Counted from the first letter of the stretch, positions 8,670-18,608 are shown. The stretch: DNA of 64,000 nucleotides from an uncultured Draconibacterium sp. (GCF_963674925.1 NZ_OY771647.1:2743501-2807500); one strand, 5' to 3'. Translations and numbers: made by a program. Notes: generated from the letters alone by a model not told the origin.

Positions 8670-9158
8670 TTAATTGATTTTTAGATCTTTAATTGGATTA
8701 TCAAATTGAATATTCAAATTTCTTAATGATTCAACGTCGCTTAACGGCGCATTGATTCGTTTAGCGTTTTCAAGATTGGCAAGGCAGGTATTCATCTCTT
8801 TCGAAAAATGATACAAAGCCAGTTTGGTATTTTCCTGAATCTCCAGTAACTCATTTTCTGTTAATGTGAGCTCTTTTTCTTTGCGGGTGTGATTTAAGCC
8901 AACAAAAACCAGGCTCACCACCAACAGTACCGAGGCAGCATAGGCGAACAAACGTTTTGTATTTAAGAAACGTTGTTTTTTATGTTCCTCTAATTTCCCG
9001 AACGGATTAAAGTCCGGAATCTCTGTATTTATCCGGTCGTTCAGTTTTTGGTACGACTCGAAAAACTCCTGTTCTACTGTATTTTCATTCTCAGATTCTC
9101 TGAAATCTTTCAGATCGAAATCTTCTTCAGGAAAGTATTTTGATTTATTACTACACAT
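8670..9158 (-). CDS. Single-pass membrane protein, probable anti-sigma factor
   Basis: A protein of 162 residues with an acidic cytoplasmic N-terminal part (about 1-68), one helix (LFAYAASVLLVVSLVFVGL, about 70-90) and a helical C-terminal part. I recognise no enzymatic motif. The start overlaps the end of the sigma factor gene by 8 bp, which implies translational coupling, and membrane proteins in that position usually restrain the sigma factor. It lacks a visible zinc-binding ZAS motif, so anti-sigma function is inferred from position and topology only. Confidence 0.65.
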   Translation of the reverse strand: MCSNKSKYFPEEDFDLKDFRESENENTVEQEFFESYQKLNDRINTEIPDFNPFGKLEEHKKQRFLNTKRLFAYAASVLLVVSLVFVGLNHTRKEKELTLTENELLEIQENTKLALYHFSKEMNTCLANLENAKRINAPLSDVESLRNLNIQFDNPIKDLKIN

Positions 9159-9645
9159 TTGCTAACTCCTCCTTAAAAATTTCAAATAATTTCTTTCTTC
9201 CTCTCGAAACATGCACTCTTATGGTATTCGTGTTTTGATCCATAATTTTGCTTACTTCTTCATATTCCATTCCCTGGAAATCTTTTAATTCTATTGCCAT
9301 TCGTTGCTGATCAGGTAATTGATATAATTCCTGTTTCAACTTTTCTACCAGGTCAATGGCATCGAACCGTGTTTCTTCCGCCGATTCGTGAACCATAGTC
9401 AGAAGGTAGTTCTGGTGGTATTTTTGCTTTCGTAGCGCATCGAAACAATGGTTTTTTATCGCATTCAAACAGTAGCTTTCTAGGTTTTGTGCATTATCAA
9501 GTAATCGCCTGTTTTTCCACAACTTCAGTACCACCTCCTGAACTGCATCTTGCGCATCGTTGCTGTCTTTTAGTATGCTAAAGGCAAACCTGAATAGTTT
9601 GTCTTTTTGTTGTATAATGAGTTTTTCAAATTCGCTCCTTGTCAT
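9151..9645 (-). CDS. ECF-type RNA polymerase sigma factor
   Basis: A protein of 164 residues with region 2 (FRFAFSILKDSNDAQDAVQE, about 19-38) and region 4 (LPDQQRMAIELKDFQGMEYEEVS and the helix-turn-helix that follows, about 113-150), the minimal sigma70 domain set. Length fits the ECF group. First gene of a three-gene operon with a putative membrane anti-sigma factor and a DUF4252 protein. It is divergent from typA. Confidence 0.9.
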   Translation of the reverse strand: MTRSEFEKLIIQQKDKLFRFAFSILKDSNDAQDAVQEVVLKLWKNRRLLDNAQNLESYCLNAIKNHCFDALRKQKYHQNYLLTMVHESAEETRFDAIDLVEKLKQELYQLPDQQRMAIELKDFQGMEYEEVSKIMDQNTNTIRVHVSRGRKKLFEIFKEELANV

Positions 9646-9948
9646 CCTAAGTGGGCTCTTGCTTTTTATGAATTACGTCTGAATACCGGTTTCATAACAC
9701 GACTAAGGTAAAAAAATGAAACAATTGTATCCTTTATGGTGCTCCTTTTACTGATTTCTAGTGCATTGTGGCTGCCGATATTAAATTTAAATGTAAGAAT
9801 TACTTTATTCATAGTTATACTCCAATTACACTGCAAAACTTTCTTACATTTGCGCGCCGATTCCGGAGTGAGGTTTTGAAATCATAAATAATTGATTGAA
9901 AACAAATAACGCGATTCGGTGTTGGTAAAATGGATTAGAAAAAGTAAA
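9646..9948. other. Divergent intergenic region between the sigma operon and typA
   Basis: About 300 bp, AT-rich, without a gene. TACATTTG at 9845-9852 fits the Bacteroidota -7 element for typA, about 100 bp before its ATG, although no good TTTG lies 20 nt upstream. I see no riboswitch or terminator here. Confidence 0.4.
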
Positions 9949-11760
9949 ATGACAGAAATCAGAAACATTGCAATTATTGCACACGTCGACCACGGTAAAA
10001 CTACCTTGGTTGACCGTATACTTCACCAGGTAAAATTGTTCCGCGAGAACCAGGAGGTTCAGGAGCTTTTTCTGGATAATAACGACCTGGAACGTGAGCG
10101 TGGAATTACCATTCTTTCGAAAAACGTTTCGGTACGCTACAAAGACACCAAAATCAATATCATCGATACTCCCGGGCACAGCGACTTTGGAGGCGAGGTA
10201 GAGCGCGTGTTAAACATGGCCAACGGTGTTTTGCTGATTGTTGATGCTTTTGAAGGACCTATGCCACAAACCCGTTTTGTGTTGCAGAAAGCCATTGAGC
10301 TGGGATTGAAGCCAATGGTAGTGGTTAATAAAGTTGATAAAGAAAACTGTACACCCGAAATTGCTCAGGAGAAAGTTTTCGACCTGATGTTCAGCCTGGA
10401 TGCTACCGAAGAACAGTTAGATTTTCCAACGGTTTACGGATCGGCAAAAGCGGGTTGGATGGGCCCCGACTGGCAAACTCCAACTGATGATGTGGTTTAT
10501 TTGCTCGATCAGATTTTGGAACATATTCCTGCCTCAACACCTAAGGAAGGAACCCTGCAAATGCGTATTACTTCGCTTGATTATTCGTCGTATACCGGCC
10601 GAATTGCAGTGGGAAAAGTAACACGAGGAGAATTGGTTCCGGGATCGCGTGTATCGTTAGTAAAACGCGATGGAAGTATTGTTAAAACGGCAGCCAAAGA
10701 GTGTTACCTGTTTGAAGGTTTGGGAAAAGAGAAAACAAAAGATCCAATTCCGTGTGGCGAAATTTGTGCTGTACTGGGGCTGGAAGGTTTTGATATTGGC
10801 GACACAGTTGCCGATGCCGAGGAACCGGAAGGATTAACTCCGATCCAGGTAGACGAGCCAACAATGAGTATGACATTTGTGTCGAATAACTCACCATTTT
10901 TTGGACGCGACGGTAAGTTTGTAACTTCACGCCAGGTGCGCGACCGTTTGTTTAAAGAAATTGAAAAGAACCTCGCGCTGCGGGTGGAAGAAACTGATTC
11001 TGCAGATAAATTTTTGGTTTATGGCCGTGGAATCCTTCACTTGTCAATTCTGATTGAAACCATGCGCCGCGAAGGTTACGAATTACAGGTGGGACAACCA
11101 CAGGTAATTATTAAAGAAATTGATGGTAAAAAATGCGAGCCGATTGAGGCATTAACCGTTCAGGTTCCCGACGAATTTTCAGGAAAAGTAATTGAACTGG
11201 TAACAGCACGTAAAGGCGATATTGCCAATATTGAAGTAAAAGATGATCGTGCTCATTTGGAATTTCATATTCCATCGCGCGGATTAATAGGTTTGCGTAA
11301 TCAGATGCTTACCGCTACTGAGGGAGAGGCGATTATGGCTCACCGCCTGAAAGGTTACGAACCATGGAAAGGAGAATTGGGTGTAAAACGTAGTGGTGCA
11401 CTTATTTCGCTTGAAACAGGAACTGCTATTGCCTATTCGATTGATAAGATGCAGGATCGCGGTCGTTTCTTTGTTGAGCCGGGCGAGGAAGTTTATGCCG
11501 GTCAGGTAATTGGAGAATATACCCGTCTGGATGATTTAACAATAAATATTATCCGTACCAAAAAAATGTCGAACATGCGTTCTTCAGGTGCCGATGAAAA
11601 AACATCCATTGCTCCGGCCATTAAATTCTCGCTGGAAGAAGCAATGGAATACATTCGTAACGATGAATATATTGAGATTACGCCTAATTTTATGCGTATT
11701 CGTAAAATTTATCTTGATGAGCATGAGCGTAAACGCCGTGCGAAAGCGATAAGTGAATAA
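9949..11760 (+). CDS. typA: Translational GTPase TypA/BipA
   Basis: A ribosome-associated GTPase of 603 residues. G1 AHVDHGKTT, the switch RGITI, DTPGHSD (G3) and NKVD (G4) are all present near the N-terminus, followed by EF-G-like domains II, III and V and the BipA-specific C-terminal domain. The ATG at 9949 gives the usual start MTEIRNIAIIAHVD; a GTG at 9919 would add ten unusual residues. BipA assists 50S subunit assembly and stress adaptation. It is a single-gene unit, closed by a good terminator at 11784. Confidence 0.97.
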   Translation: MTEIRNIAIIAHVDHGKTTLVDRILHQVKLFRENQEVQELFLDNNDLERERGITILSKNVSVRYKDTKINIIDTPGHSDFGGEVERVLNMANGVLLIVDAFEGPMPQTRFVLQKAIELGLKPMVVVNKVDKENCTPEIAQEKVFDLMFSLDATEEQLDFPTVYGSAKAGWMGPDWQTPTDDVVYLLDQILEHIPASTPKEGTLQMRITSLDYSSYTGRIAVGKVTRGELVPGSRVSLVKRDGSIVKTAAKECYLFEGLGKEKTKDPIPCGEICAVLGLEGFDIGDTVADAEEPEGLTPIQVDEPTMSMTFVSNNSPFFGRDGKFVTSRQVRDRLFKEIEKNLALRVEETDSADKFLVYGRGILHLSILIETMRREGYELQVGQPQVIIKEIDGKKCEPIEALTVQVPDEFSGKVIELVTARKGDIANIEVKDDRAHLEFHIPSRGLIGLRNQMLTATEGEAIMAHRLKGYEPWKGELGVKRSGALISLETGTAIAYSIDKMQDRGRFFVEPGEEVYAGQVIGEYTRLDDLTINIIRTKKMSNMRSSGADEKTSIAPAIKFSLEEAMEYIRNDEYIEITPNFMRIRKIYLDEHERKRRAKAISE

Positions 11761-11783
11761 AGAAACATAGTGAAATATATTGG

Positions 11784-11814
11784 AAGGCAGGTTGATAATC
11801 AATCTGCCTTTTTT
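11784..11814 (+). terminator. Rho-independent terminator of typA
   Basis: AAGGCAG (11784-11790) pairs with CTGCCTT (11804-11810), with an inner TTGAT/ATCAA extension, followed by TTTT. Confidence 0.85.
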
Positions 11815-11836
11815 GTGCGGTTTTGTGTCGAAATAC

Positions 11837-11885
11837 AACTTACCACCCCACCTAGCCTCCCCAAAGGGGATTATAGGGAGTGGTT
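11837..11885. repeat. Imperfect palindromic repeat (CTCCCC/GGGGA type)
   Basis: CCACCCC... CTCCCC-AAA-GGGGA ...GGGAGTGG forms an imperfect inverted repeat. It resembles the element at 30550-30590. The rest of the 11815-12084 gap is AT-rich and shows no gene. Confidence 0.5.
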
Positions 11886-12084
11886 GATAGAATTGATCAA
11901 TCATGCAAAATAATTCTTACCTAATTCTCATGGATCACTAAAACAAACAAATTTCGGCGTCCTGTTTCTCAAATTCACACATATGTTTTAATTCCACTTT
12001 CCGGGCAACAGAGTTGTTAACGATCTTTAAACGACTTCTAAATATATCTTACTATTTAGATAGCTGATAAATTGCTTTTGAGCA

Positions 12085-12115
12085 TTGCTAATGTGGGGTT
12101 TTGGTTCTATTTTTA
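12085..12115 (+). promoter_or_regulatory. Candidate promoter of the propeller operon
   Basis: TTG (12085-12087), a 20-nt spacer and TATTTTTA (12108-12115) match the Bacteroidota promoter spacing, 24 bp before the ATG of the first propeller gene. Confidence 0.4.
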
Positions 12116-12139
12116 GGAGCAAAACTTAACTATAAAGTC

Positions 12140-13351
12140 ATGATTCGAAAATGTTTATTTCTTGCTTCTGCACTGCTTTTTTCAGTTTCAATTTTATTTG
12201 CTCAGGAACCAACAGTTTGGCGGGGCCAAAATAATGGAATTTACCCGGAAACCGGCTTATTAAAAGAGTGGCCGGCCAATGGTCCCGAAATTTTATGGAC
12301 CGCAGAAGGATTGGGCGAAGGACATTCATCGCCGGTATTTGCTAACGGTAAAATTTATCTTTCCACTTTGCAGGGGGAAGATGGGTATATAATTGTTTTT
12401 AACCAGGATGGCAAGGTCGAACAAAAAGTGAATTATGGAAAAGACTTTAAGGATAGTTATCCGGGCAGTCGTTCGTCCGTGGTTGTCGCGGGCGACTTAA
12501 TGTATATGTATACCGGTTATGGAGATTTGGTATGTATGGATGCAAATTCGGGTGCTAAAAAATGGAGTAAAAATGCTTTTTCAGATTTTGACGGAGAAAA
12601 TATTCGCTGGGGAGTGACCGAAACCGTACTTATCGATGGCGATGTATTGTATTTAACGCCGGGCGGTAAGAAAAACAATATGGTGGCCTTAAACCGCTTT
12701 AATGGCGACCTGATCTGGACATCAGCAGGGAAAGGCGAATTATCGGCTTATTGCACACCGTTGTTGGTAGAACTTCCGGCAAGGAAATTATTGGTAACAC
12801 ACACTGCCGATCATATAATTGGTGTTGATGCCAAAACCGGGCAGCTGCTGTGGGATTACCCGCATAAAAACCAGTGGAGCGTTCATCCGAACACGCCGCT
12901 TTTCTATAACGGCGATTTGTTTTGCTTTAGCGGCTATGGCAAAGGTGGCGTAAAACTCGATCTAAGCGACGATGGCAGCAGTGTAACAAAACAGTGGGAA
13001 AAAACAGAACTCGACAGCCGAATGGGAGGAATGGTTGTAGTGGACGGTTATATGTACGGATCGGGCGACAAGGGGCGCGAATGGCGTTGTGTGAACTGGG
13101 AAACCGGCGAGGAAAAATATGCGTCGAAAGACATTGCAAAAGGTGTTACTATTTATGCCGACGGAATGTTGTATTGCTACAGCGAACGTGGAGAACTGGC
13201 CTTGGTTGAAGCAACACCCGAAGCCTTTAATATTGTAAGCCAAACAAAAGTTGAACTGGGAACTGCACAACATTGGGCGCATCCGGTAATCAACAATGGC
13301 CGATTGTTTGTTCGCCATGGCGATGTGCTGATTGCCTATAAAATCAAATAA
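12140..13351 (+). CDS. Exported PQQ-type beta-propeller protein A
   Basis: The start at 12140 gives a clean signal peptide (MIRKCLFLASALL... ending in FAQ); an upstream GTG in frame would bury it. The mature part of about 380 residues is a beta-propeller of the PQQ-dehydrogenase-like/BamB repeat type, with blade motifs such as NSGAKKWS, FNGDLIW, KTGQLLWDY and an N-terminal WRGQNNGIYPETGLLKEWP segment. There is no heme motif and I cannot identify PQQ-binding residues, so cofactor and activity are unknown. It opens a series of related genes (13389, 14788, 16063, 20889, 26890). Confidence 0.83.
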   Translation: MIRKCLFLASALLFSVSILFAQEPTVWRGQNNGIYPETGLLKEWPANGPEILWTAEGLGEGHSSPVFANGKIYLSTLQGEDGYIIVFNQDGKVEQKVNYGKDFKDSYPGSRSSVVVAGDLMYMYTGYGDLVCMDANSGAKKWSKNAFSDFDGENIRWGVTETVLIDGDVLYLTPGGKKNNMVALNRFNGDLIWTSAGKGELSAYCTPLLVELPARKLLVTHTADHIIGVDAKTGQLLWDYPHKNQWSVHPNTPLFYNGDLFCFSGYGKGGVKLDLSDDGSSVTKQWEKTELDSRMGGMVVVDGYMYGSGDKGREWRCVNWETGEEKYASKDIAKGVTIYADGMLYCYSERGELALVEATPEAFNIVSQTKVELGTAQHWAHPVINNGRLFVRHGDVLIAYKIK

Positions 13352-13388
13352 ATACACCTAAATATTTATTCAACTAAAATAATAAACC

Positions 13389-14624
13389 ATGAAGATTGTA
13401 TTAACACTTTTAATTGCTGCATTTGCTCTTTCGTTAAGTGCACAGGTTACACAATGGCGGGGGCCAAACCGCGATGGACATTTTCCCGAAACAGGTCTGT
13501 TAAAAGAATGGCCTGCAGAAGGCCCCGAATTGGTGATGCAAGTTGAGAAAATTGGAAAAGGATATTCGTCGGCAATTGCTGAAGGCGATATGATTTACAC
13601 TTCAGGAATGATTGATACGTTGGATTACCTGACTGCGATAAACCCGGATGGTTCGTTTAAATACCAGGTGCCTTACGGACGCTCGTGGAATCAATCTTTT
13701 CCCGATACACGAAGTACTCCGGTGATTGATGGTGATCGCATTTATGTACAAAGTGGAACCGGTCGGGTAGCCTGCTTAAACAAAGAAACAGGTGAAGAGA
13801 TTTGGGCTGTTGAAGCAGATAAAAAATACGAAACAGAATACCATATTTGGGGTAACTCAGAAACACCGCTGGTGGTCGATAATCTGGTAATTTGTACACC
13901 GGCCGGAAGCAAAACAAGTGTTGTTGCTTTTGATAAAATGACCGGAGATTTGGTATGGCAAAGCGAGTCGGTTGGTGGTGCACGAGCCTATGCATCGGCA
14001 ACGGTTTACGAGTTTAACGGGCATCGTTATATTATGGCTGTTACCGGAAAAGAATTGCTGGCGCTGGTTCCTGAAACGGGAGAAATTGCCTGGCATTATA
14101 AATATTTTGATCCGGAGAAATGGGATCAACCAAATGGACTGATCTGGACCAATACCCCTGTGTTTAAGGACAATCGTATTTTTATTACTATGGGCTACGA
14201 TTATCCGGCGGTTATGCTGGAATTGGATTCAACAGGAACATCGGTTAGCGAAAAATTTGTTGATCACACTTTTGATAATCACCACCACGGCGTAATTCTG
14301 CACGATGGATATTTGTATGGCTCAAATTGGTTCGATAACAAACGCGGGCGCTGGATTTGTATGAACTGGGATTCAGGCGAGATAAAATACGTAGCCGACT
14401 GGGATACAAAAGGCTCGATTATAATGGCCGACGGACTACTGTACTGTTACAATGAACGTGGAAATGTTGGCTTGGTAAAACCCGATCCTGATGGTTTTGA
14501 AGTGATCAGCCAATTTAAAATTACGGAAGGTGCCGGGCCGCATTGGGCACACCCTTTTATTAGCGACAAAAAATTGTTCATCCGGCATGGCGATGCTCTG
14601 ATGGTTTATAATATCGCCGAATAA
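13389..14624 (+). CDS. Exported PQQ-type beta-propeller protein B
   Basis: A close paralogue of the proteins on either side: signal peptide (MKIVLTLLIAAFALSLSAQ), then WRGPNRDGHFPETGLLKEWP and propeller blades with ETGEEIW, MTGDLVW and ETGEIAW motifs; 411 residues. A conserved DNHHHGV segment, also present as DNHHGGV in the next gene, may mark a functional face rich in histidine. The 37-bp gap to the gene before suggests cotranscription. Tandem duplication of an ancestral gene followed by divergence is the likely origin. Confidence 0.83.
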   Translation: MKIVLTLLIAAFALSLSAQVTQWRGPNRDGHFPETGLLKEWPAEGPELVMQVEKIGKGYSSAIAEGDMIYTSGMIDTLDYLTAINPDGSFKYQVPYGRSWNQSFPDTRSTPVIDGDRIYVQSGTGRVACLNKETGEEIWAVEADKKYETEYHIWGNSETPLVVDNLVICTPAGSKTSVVAFDKMTGDLVWQSESVGGARAYASATVYEFNGHRYIMAVTGKELLALVPETGEIAWHYKYFDPEKWDQPNGLIWTNTPVFKDNRIFITMGYDYPAVMLELDSTGTSVSEKFVDHTFDNHHHGVILHDGYLYGSNWFDNKRGRWICMNWDSGEIKYVADWDTKGSIIMADGLLYCYNERGNVGLVKPDPDGFEVISQFKITEGAGPHWAHPFISDKKLFIRHGDALMVYNIAE

Positions 14625-14787
14625 ATAGTGAAGTTACAGGCATGTATTTAAAATAGCTCTAATTAAGCCCTGTAGGGGCGTTAATGGATTGTTAACTCCC
14701 CGTATTCTTGTAAAAAAAAGCTAATTTTAAATTTTGCGGTGTGTTAGATGACTGCTGTTAAATACCACTTTTTGTAACAATGGTAAA

Positions 14788-16029
14788 ATGAAATCATCCT
14801 TAACTTTAATAGCAATTTTTGTTGCCTTTAATTTATTCGGTCAGGATTTGATTGAGTTTAGGGGGGTGGATCGTTCGGGGTATTATCCCGACACAGGCCT
14901 GCTAAAACAATGGCCAAAAACGGGTCCTGAATTGTTGCTTAAAATTGAAGGTGTCGGTAAAGGGTTTTCTGCACCCATTGTGGCTAATAACACCATCTAT
15001 GTAACTGGAATTAAAGAAGATTCAATTGATATTCTTTCTGCCTTTAACTTCAAGGCTGAACTGTTGTGGGATTTACCCTACGGACGTTCGTGGACACGGT
15101 CTTATATTGATAGCAGAAGCACCCCAACTTATTCAGATGGAAATATTTATGTGTCAAGCGGTACAGGGCAGTTAGCCTGTGTTGGTGCCCAAACAGGAAA
15201 ACTGATTTGGAAAGTGGACGCAGTACAAAAATACGCCGGGGAAATACACCGTCATGGCGATGCTGAAGCTCCGTTGGTTGTTGGTGATATCGTCGCATAC
15301 CTCGTTGGTGGTGAGGAAAATACCATGGTCGCTTTTAATAAATATACAGGTGAAGAAGTGTGGAAATGCAAGAGTCTTGGTGGAGCGAAATCATATGCCT
15401 CTCCATCATTGATTGTGCATAACGGCCGTAAAATAATTCTTGCACAAACAACTGATAACCTTATTGGAATTGAGGCTGAAAACGGTGAAATTTTGTGGAG
15501 TTACAACCTCATTCAATATCACGTTAAAAGCCAGGGGGTAGGAGGAAATACAAATCCGCCTTTGTACCATAACGGCGAAATATTCGTAACTAGTGGTTAT
15601 GATCATCCCGGGCTAATGTTTTCCCTTTCTGACGATGGAAATGAAATTGAGCTGAAGTGGAAAAACGAGACGCTCGATAATCATCACGGAGGGGTGGTGG
15701 TGGTTGACGGGAATATATACGGAGCCAACTGGCAGCACAATTCAAAGGGGAAATGGGCTAGTGTAAACTGGGAATCAGGAAGAACCAATTGGGAAACTGA
15801 ATTTGTAAATAAAGGTTCCATAATTACAGCTGATAATATGTTATACCTTTACGAAGAGAAGAGGGGTAATGTCGCTCTGGCAGAACCTTCGGCTGATGAA
15901 TTAAAAATTGTAAGCAGTTTTACTATTGAAGAAGGTGCAGGTCCGCATTGGGCACATCCTGCCATTTATAATGGAAAGCTGTTTATCCGTCATGGCAATG
16001 TATTAATGATTTATAATATAAGCGAATAA
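14788..16029 (+). CDS. Exported PQQ-type beta-propeller protein C
   Basis: The third member of the tandem set, 413 residues, with signal peptide ending in LFGQ and the same opening (FRGVDRSGYYPDTGLLKQWP). Blade motifs QTGKLIWK, YTGEEVWK, ENGEILWSY are clear, as is DNHHGGVVV. Closest to protein B: both share the LPYGRSW / VPYGRSW and AGPHWAHP segments. The 160 bp before it show no gene, only an AT-rich stretch and a short GCCCTGTAGGGGC palindrome, so it may have its own promoter. Confidence 0.83.
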   Translation: MKSSLTLIAIFVAFNLFGQDLIEFRGVDRSGYYPDTGLLKQWPKTGPELLLKIEGVGKGFSAPIVANNTIYVTGIKEDSIDILSAFNFKAELLWDLPYGRSWTRSYIDSRSTPTYSDGNIYVSSGTGQLACVGAQTGKLIWKVDAVQKYAGEIHRHGDAEAPLVVGDIVAYLVGGEENTMVAFNKYTGEEVWKCKSLGGAKSYASPSLIVHNGRKIILAQTTDNLIGIEAENGEILWSYNLIQYHVKSQGVGGNTNPPLYHNGEIFVTSGYDHPGLMFSLSDDGNEIELKWKNETLDNHHGGVVVVDGNIYGANWQHNSKGKWASVNWESGRTNWETEFVNKGSIITADNMLYLYEEKRGNVALAEPSADELKIVSSFTIEEGAGPHWAHPAIYNGKLFIRHGNVLMIYNISE

Positions 16030-16062
16030 CTATATTTTGACATTCTATTTTTACCTGAATTA

Positions 16063-17490
16063 ATGACGAAAAGAACCATAAATATCATTCTAATCTCTAT
16101 CGGGACCATCGGTTTTGTTTCCATCTTCTGGTGGTTAAATGCTGATCCTACCAAAGATTTTACCGTTAATCTTGAAGGGGCTGATAATCGGGGAAAAGGA
16201 GTACCTCTTCAGGAGGTGAACATTGGTGAATATTTCGAAGAGCTTGCCTCGGATTATCAGGTGCTGGAGGAAACCTGGACCAACTTCCGCGGAGCCGACT
16301 TCGATAATATTTCAAAATCGCCGGCAAAACTGGTGGAAAGTTTTGGGCCGGAAGGACCAAAAATTCTTTGGTCGAAAAAATTGGGTGAAGGACACTCCGG
16401 AGCCGCTATCTACAAAGGTTTGGCTTATGTGCTTGATTACGATGAGGAAGAGCGGGCCGATATTTTACGCTGTTTTTCAGTAGTTACAGGAGAAGAGCAG
16501 TGGCGTCGTGGATACGATGTGGCTATCAAAAGAAACCATGGAATGTCGCGAACTATTCCGGCAGTTACCGAGGACTACATTGTAACCATTGGGCCAAAGT
16601 GTCACGTTATGTGCCTCGACCGTGAAACCGGAGATTTTCGTTGGGGGCTCGATGTGGTAAAAGAGTATCAAAATGAAATTCCTTTCTGGTACACCGGGCA
16701 ATGTCCGTTAATCGACAATGGTGTGGCCATTATTGCCACCGGAGGTAGTAAAATGATGGTGGCCATTGATTGCGAAACCGGTGAGAAATTGTGGGAAACG
16801 CCAAATCCGGAAGGTTGGAAAATGTCTCACTCATCAGTTATGCCTTTTACTTTTGGTGGGCGAAAAATGTATGTGTACAGTGCGATTGGTGGCTTGCTTG
16901 GAGTGGCGGCCGACGGACCTGATGCCGGACAAATCTTATGGGCTACATCACAGTGGAACCACTCGGTTGTGGCACCGTCGCCGGTTTGTATGTCCGACGG
17001 AAAGATTTTTATGACTGCAGGTTATGGCGCCGGAAGTATGATGGTGCAACTAACGGAAAATAATGGTGCTTTCTCTGCGGAACCGCTTTACGAATATGCA
17101 CCAAAAGATGGATTGGCATGTGAGCAGCAAACGCCGATTTTGTGGAATGGCTTTTTGTTTGGTATCGTTCCGAAGGATGGTGGTGCAAACCGAAATCAGC
17201 TGATTTGCGTGAATCCAGGTGATACAAGAAAAGTGGTGTGGACAAGCGGTAAGGAAACCCGTTTTGGACTCGGACCGTATTTTATTGCGGATAATAAACT
17301 ATTTATTCTGAGTGATGACGGAACCCTGACTATAGCGCGCCCAAGTACCGAAAAATACATTCAGTTGGAACAGGTTAAAGTGATTGAAGACGGGCACGAT
17401 GCCTGGGCTCCTTTTGCATTGGCCGACGGTTATTTATTGTTGCGTGATGCGGAAACAATGATCTGCATCGACCTGAATGTAAATGGATAG
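16063..17490 (+). CDS. Membrane-anchored PQQ-type beta-propeller protein D
   Basis: A protein of 475 residues with an uncleaved N-terminal anchor (about 5-25, ending WWLNADP), a linker of about 50 residues, and a propeller. Motifs: FRGADFDN, GPKILWSKKLGEG, VTGEEQWRR, ETGDFRWG and ETGEKLWE. It is more distant from proteins A-C than they are from each other. The anchor points to the periplasmic face of the inner membrane, or an envelope location without SPI cleavage. Spacing of 33 bp to the gene before and 26 bp to the NHL gene after supports one operon. Confidence 0.8.
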   Translation: MTKRTINIILISIGTIGFVSIFWWLNADPTKDFTVNLEGADNRGKGVPLQEVNIGEYFEELASDYQVLEETWTNFRGADFDNISKSPAKLVESFGPEGPKILWSKKLGEGHSGAAIYKGLAYVLDYDEEERADILRCFSVVTGEEQWRRGYDVAIKRNHGMSRTIPAVTEDYIVTIGPKCHVMCLDRETGDFRWGLDVVKEYQNEIPFWYTGQCPLIDNGVAIIATGGSKMMVAIDCETGEKLWETPNPEGWKMSHSSVMPFTFGGRKMYVYSAIGGLLGVAADGPDAGQILWATSQWNHSVVAPSPVCMSDGKIFMTAGYGAGSMMVQLTENNGAFSAEPLYEYAPKDGLACEQQTPILWNGFLFGIVPKDGGANRNQLICVNPGDTRKVVWTSGKETRFGLGPYFIADNKLFILSDDGTLTIARPSTEKYIQLEQVKVIEDGHDAWAPFALADGYLLLRDAETMICIDLNVNG

Positions 17491-17516
17491 ATAAGCATTA
17501 ATGCAAATATATTGTC

Positions 17517-18491
17517 ATGAAGAACAAAGGAATCGTAATATTTCTGATTGTACTGGCGGTGGTAATCGTTGGCATAATGGTGGTTGACTGGTACTCGAAG
17601 CGGCCGGATAATATGGAGGCGAATAAATTTGAGTTCAGTGTGGATGAGTTTCGAAATGTTCCGGAGGAGCTGGTGAAATACAAAGAAACCCGGAATTTTA
17701 ACCTGGGTTTTGTTTTGGCTGAGGCGCTTGAAATTGCGAATAACAAAATATATGCTGTTGGCGATCAGGAATTGAAGATTGTTGATTTTTCAGGTACGCT
17801 GCTTAACGAGATTGGTTTTCTTGACGAACCTCATGGTTTGGATGTTGTTGGCGATACCATTTATGTAGTTTTCGAGAAATTTGTGTGGATAGTTGATGAA
17901 ACCGGCACTACCATTCACAAATGGGAAGTTGAGGGAAAAGACACCTATTTAACTTCCGTTGCGGTTGATGGTGAGGATATTATGGTTGCAGATGCCGGTA
18001 ACCGACGCGTTCTGCGTTTTAATCACCAGGGCGAAATTGTGAATGAGTTTGAAGGAAAAACCGACGACGATTTAGCGCACGGTTTTATTATTCCAAGTCC
18101 GTATTTTGATTTGGATATAAATGTATATGGCGATTTGTGGGTGGCCAATCCGGGTATGCACACCTTGGAAAATTACACCAAAGAAGGACGATTGCGCGAG
18201 TTCTGGAAAGCTTCAGGAAATCAAACCGAGAATTTTAGCGGATGTTGTAATCCTGCACATTTTTGCTTTTTGCCCGATGGCAGTTTTGTTACCAGCGAAA
18301 AAGGGTTGGTTCGTGTGAAGATCTACAAAGCATCGGGAGAATTTTACGGAGTTGTGGCACCACCGGCTAAATTCGATGAAAAAATTGAAGGACAGGCACC
18401 TGATGTAGCTGTCGATGAGGACGGAAATATTTACGCGCTTGATTTCGACAGAAATGTATTGCGGGTATTTGAACCAAAAATTTCAGAATAG
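17517..18491 (+). CDS. Membrane-anchored NHL-repeat protein with CCNPxHxC motif
   Basis: A protein of 324 residues. Helix about 4-22 serves as anchor; the rest is a six-bladed NHL-type propeller (repeats such as VAVDGEDIMVADAGNRRVLRF and the final VAVDEDGNIYALDFDRNVLRVFEP). One loop reads SGCCNPAHFCFLPDG, with three cysteines and a histidine close together, a possible metal site. NHL propellers usually bind ligands or proteins; some are lyases. Within this operon it is probably an envelope partner of the PQQ-type propellers. Confidence 0.78.
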   Translation: MKNKGIVIFLIVLAVVIVGIMVVDWYSKRPDNMEANKFEFSVDEFRNVPEELVKYKETRNFNLGFVLAEALEIANNKIYAVGDQELKIVDFSGTLLNEIGFLDEPHGLDVVGDTIYVVFEKFVWIVDETGTTIHKWEVEGKDTYLTSVAVDGEDIMVADAGNRRVLRFNHQGEIVNEFEGKTDDDLAHGFIIPSPYFDLDINVYGDLWVANPGMHTLENYTKEGRLREFWKASGNQTENFSGCCNPAHFCFLPDGSFVTSEKGLVRVKIYKASGEFYGVVAPPAKFDEKIEGQAPDVAVDEDGNIYALDFDRNVLRVFEPKISE

Positions 18492-18608
18492 ATAATAGCT
18501 ATTTTATGAAACGAACATGAATTTTAAGATGATAAAATACATAAATGAGCATATTAAAATTTATCGTGAGTTACATCGAATACCAATGAAATAAGTAATC
18601 TTAATGAG

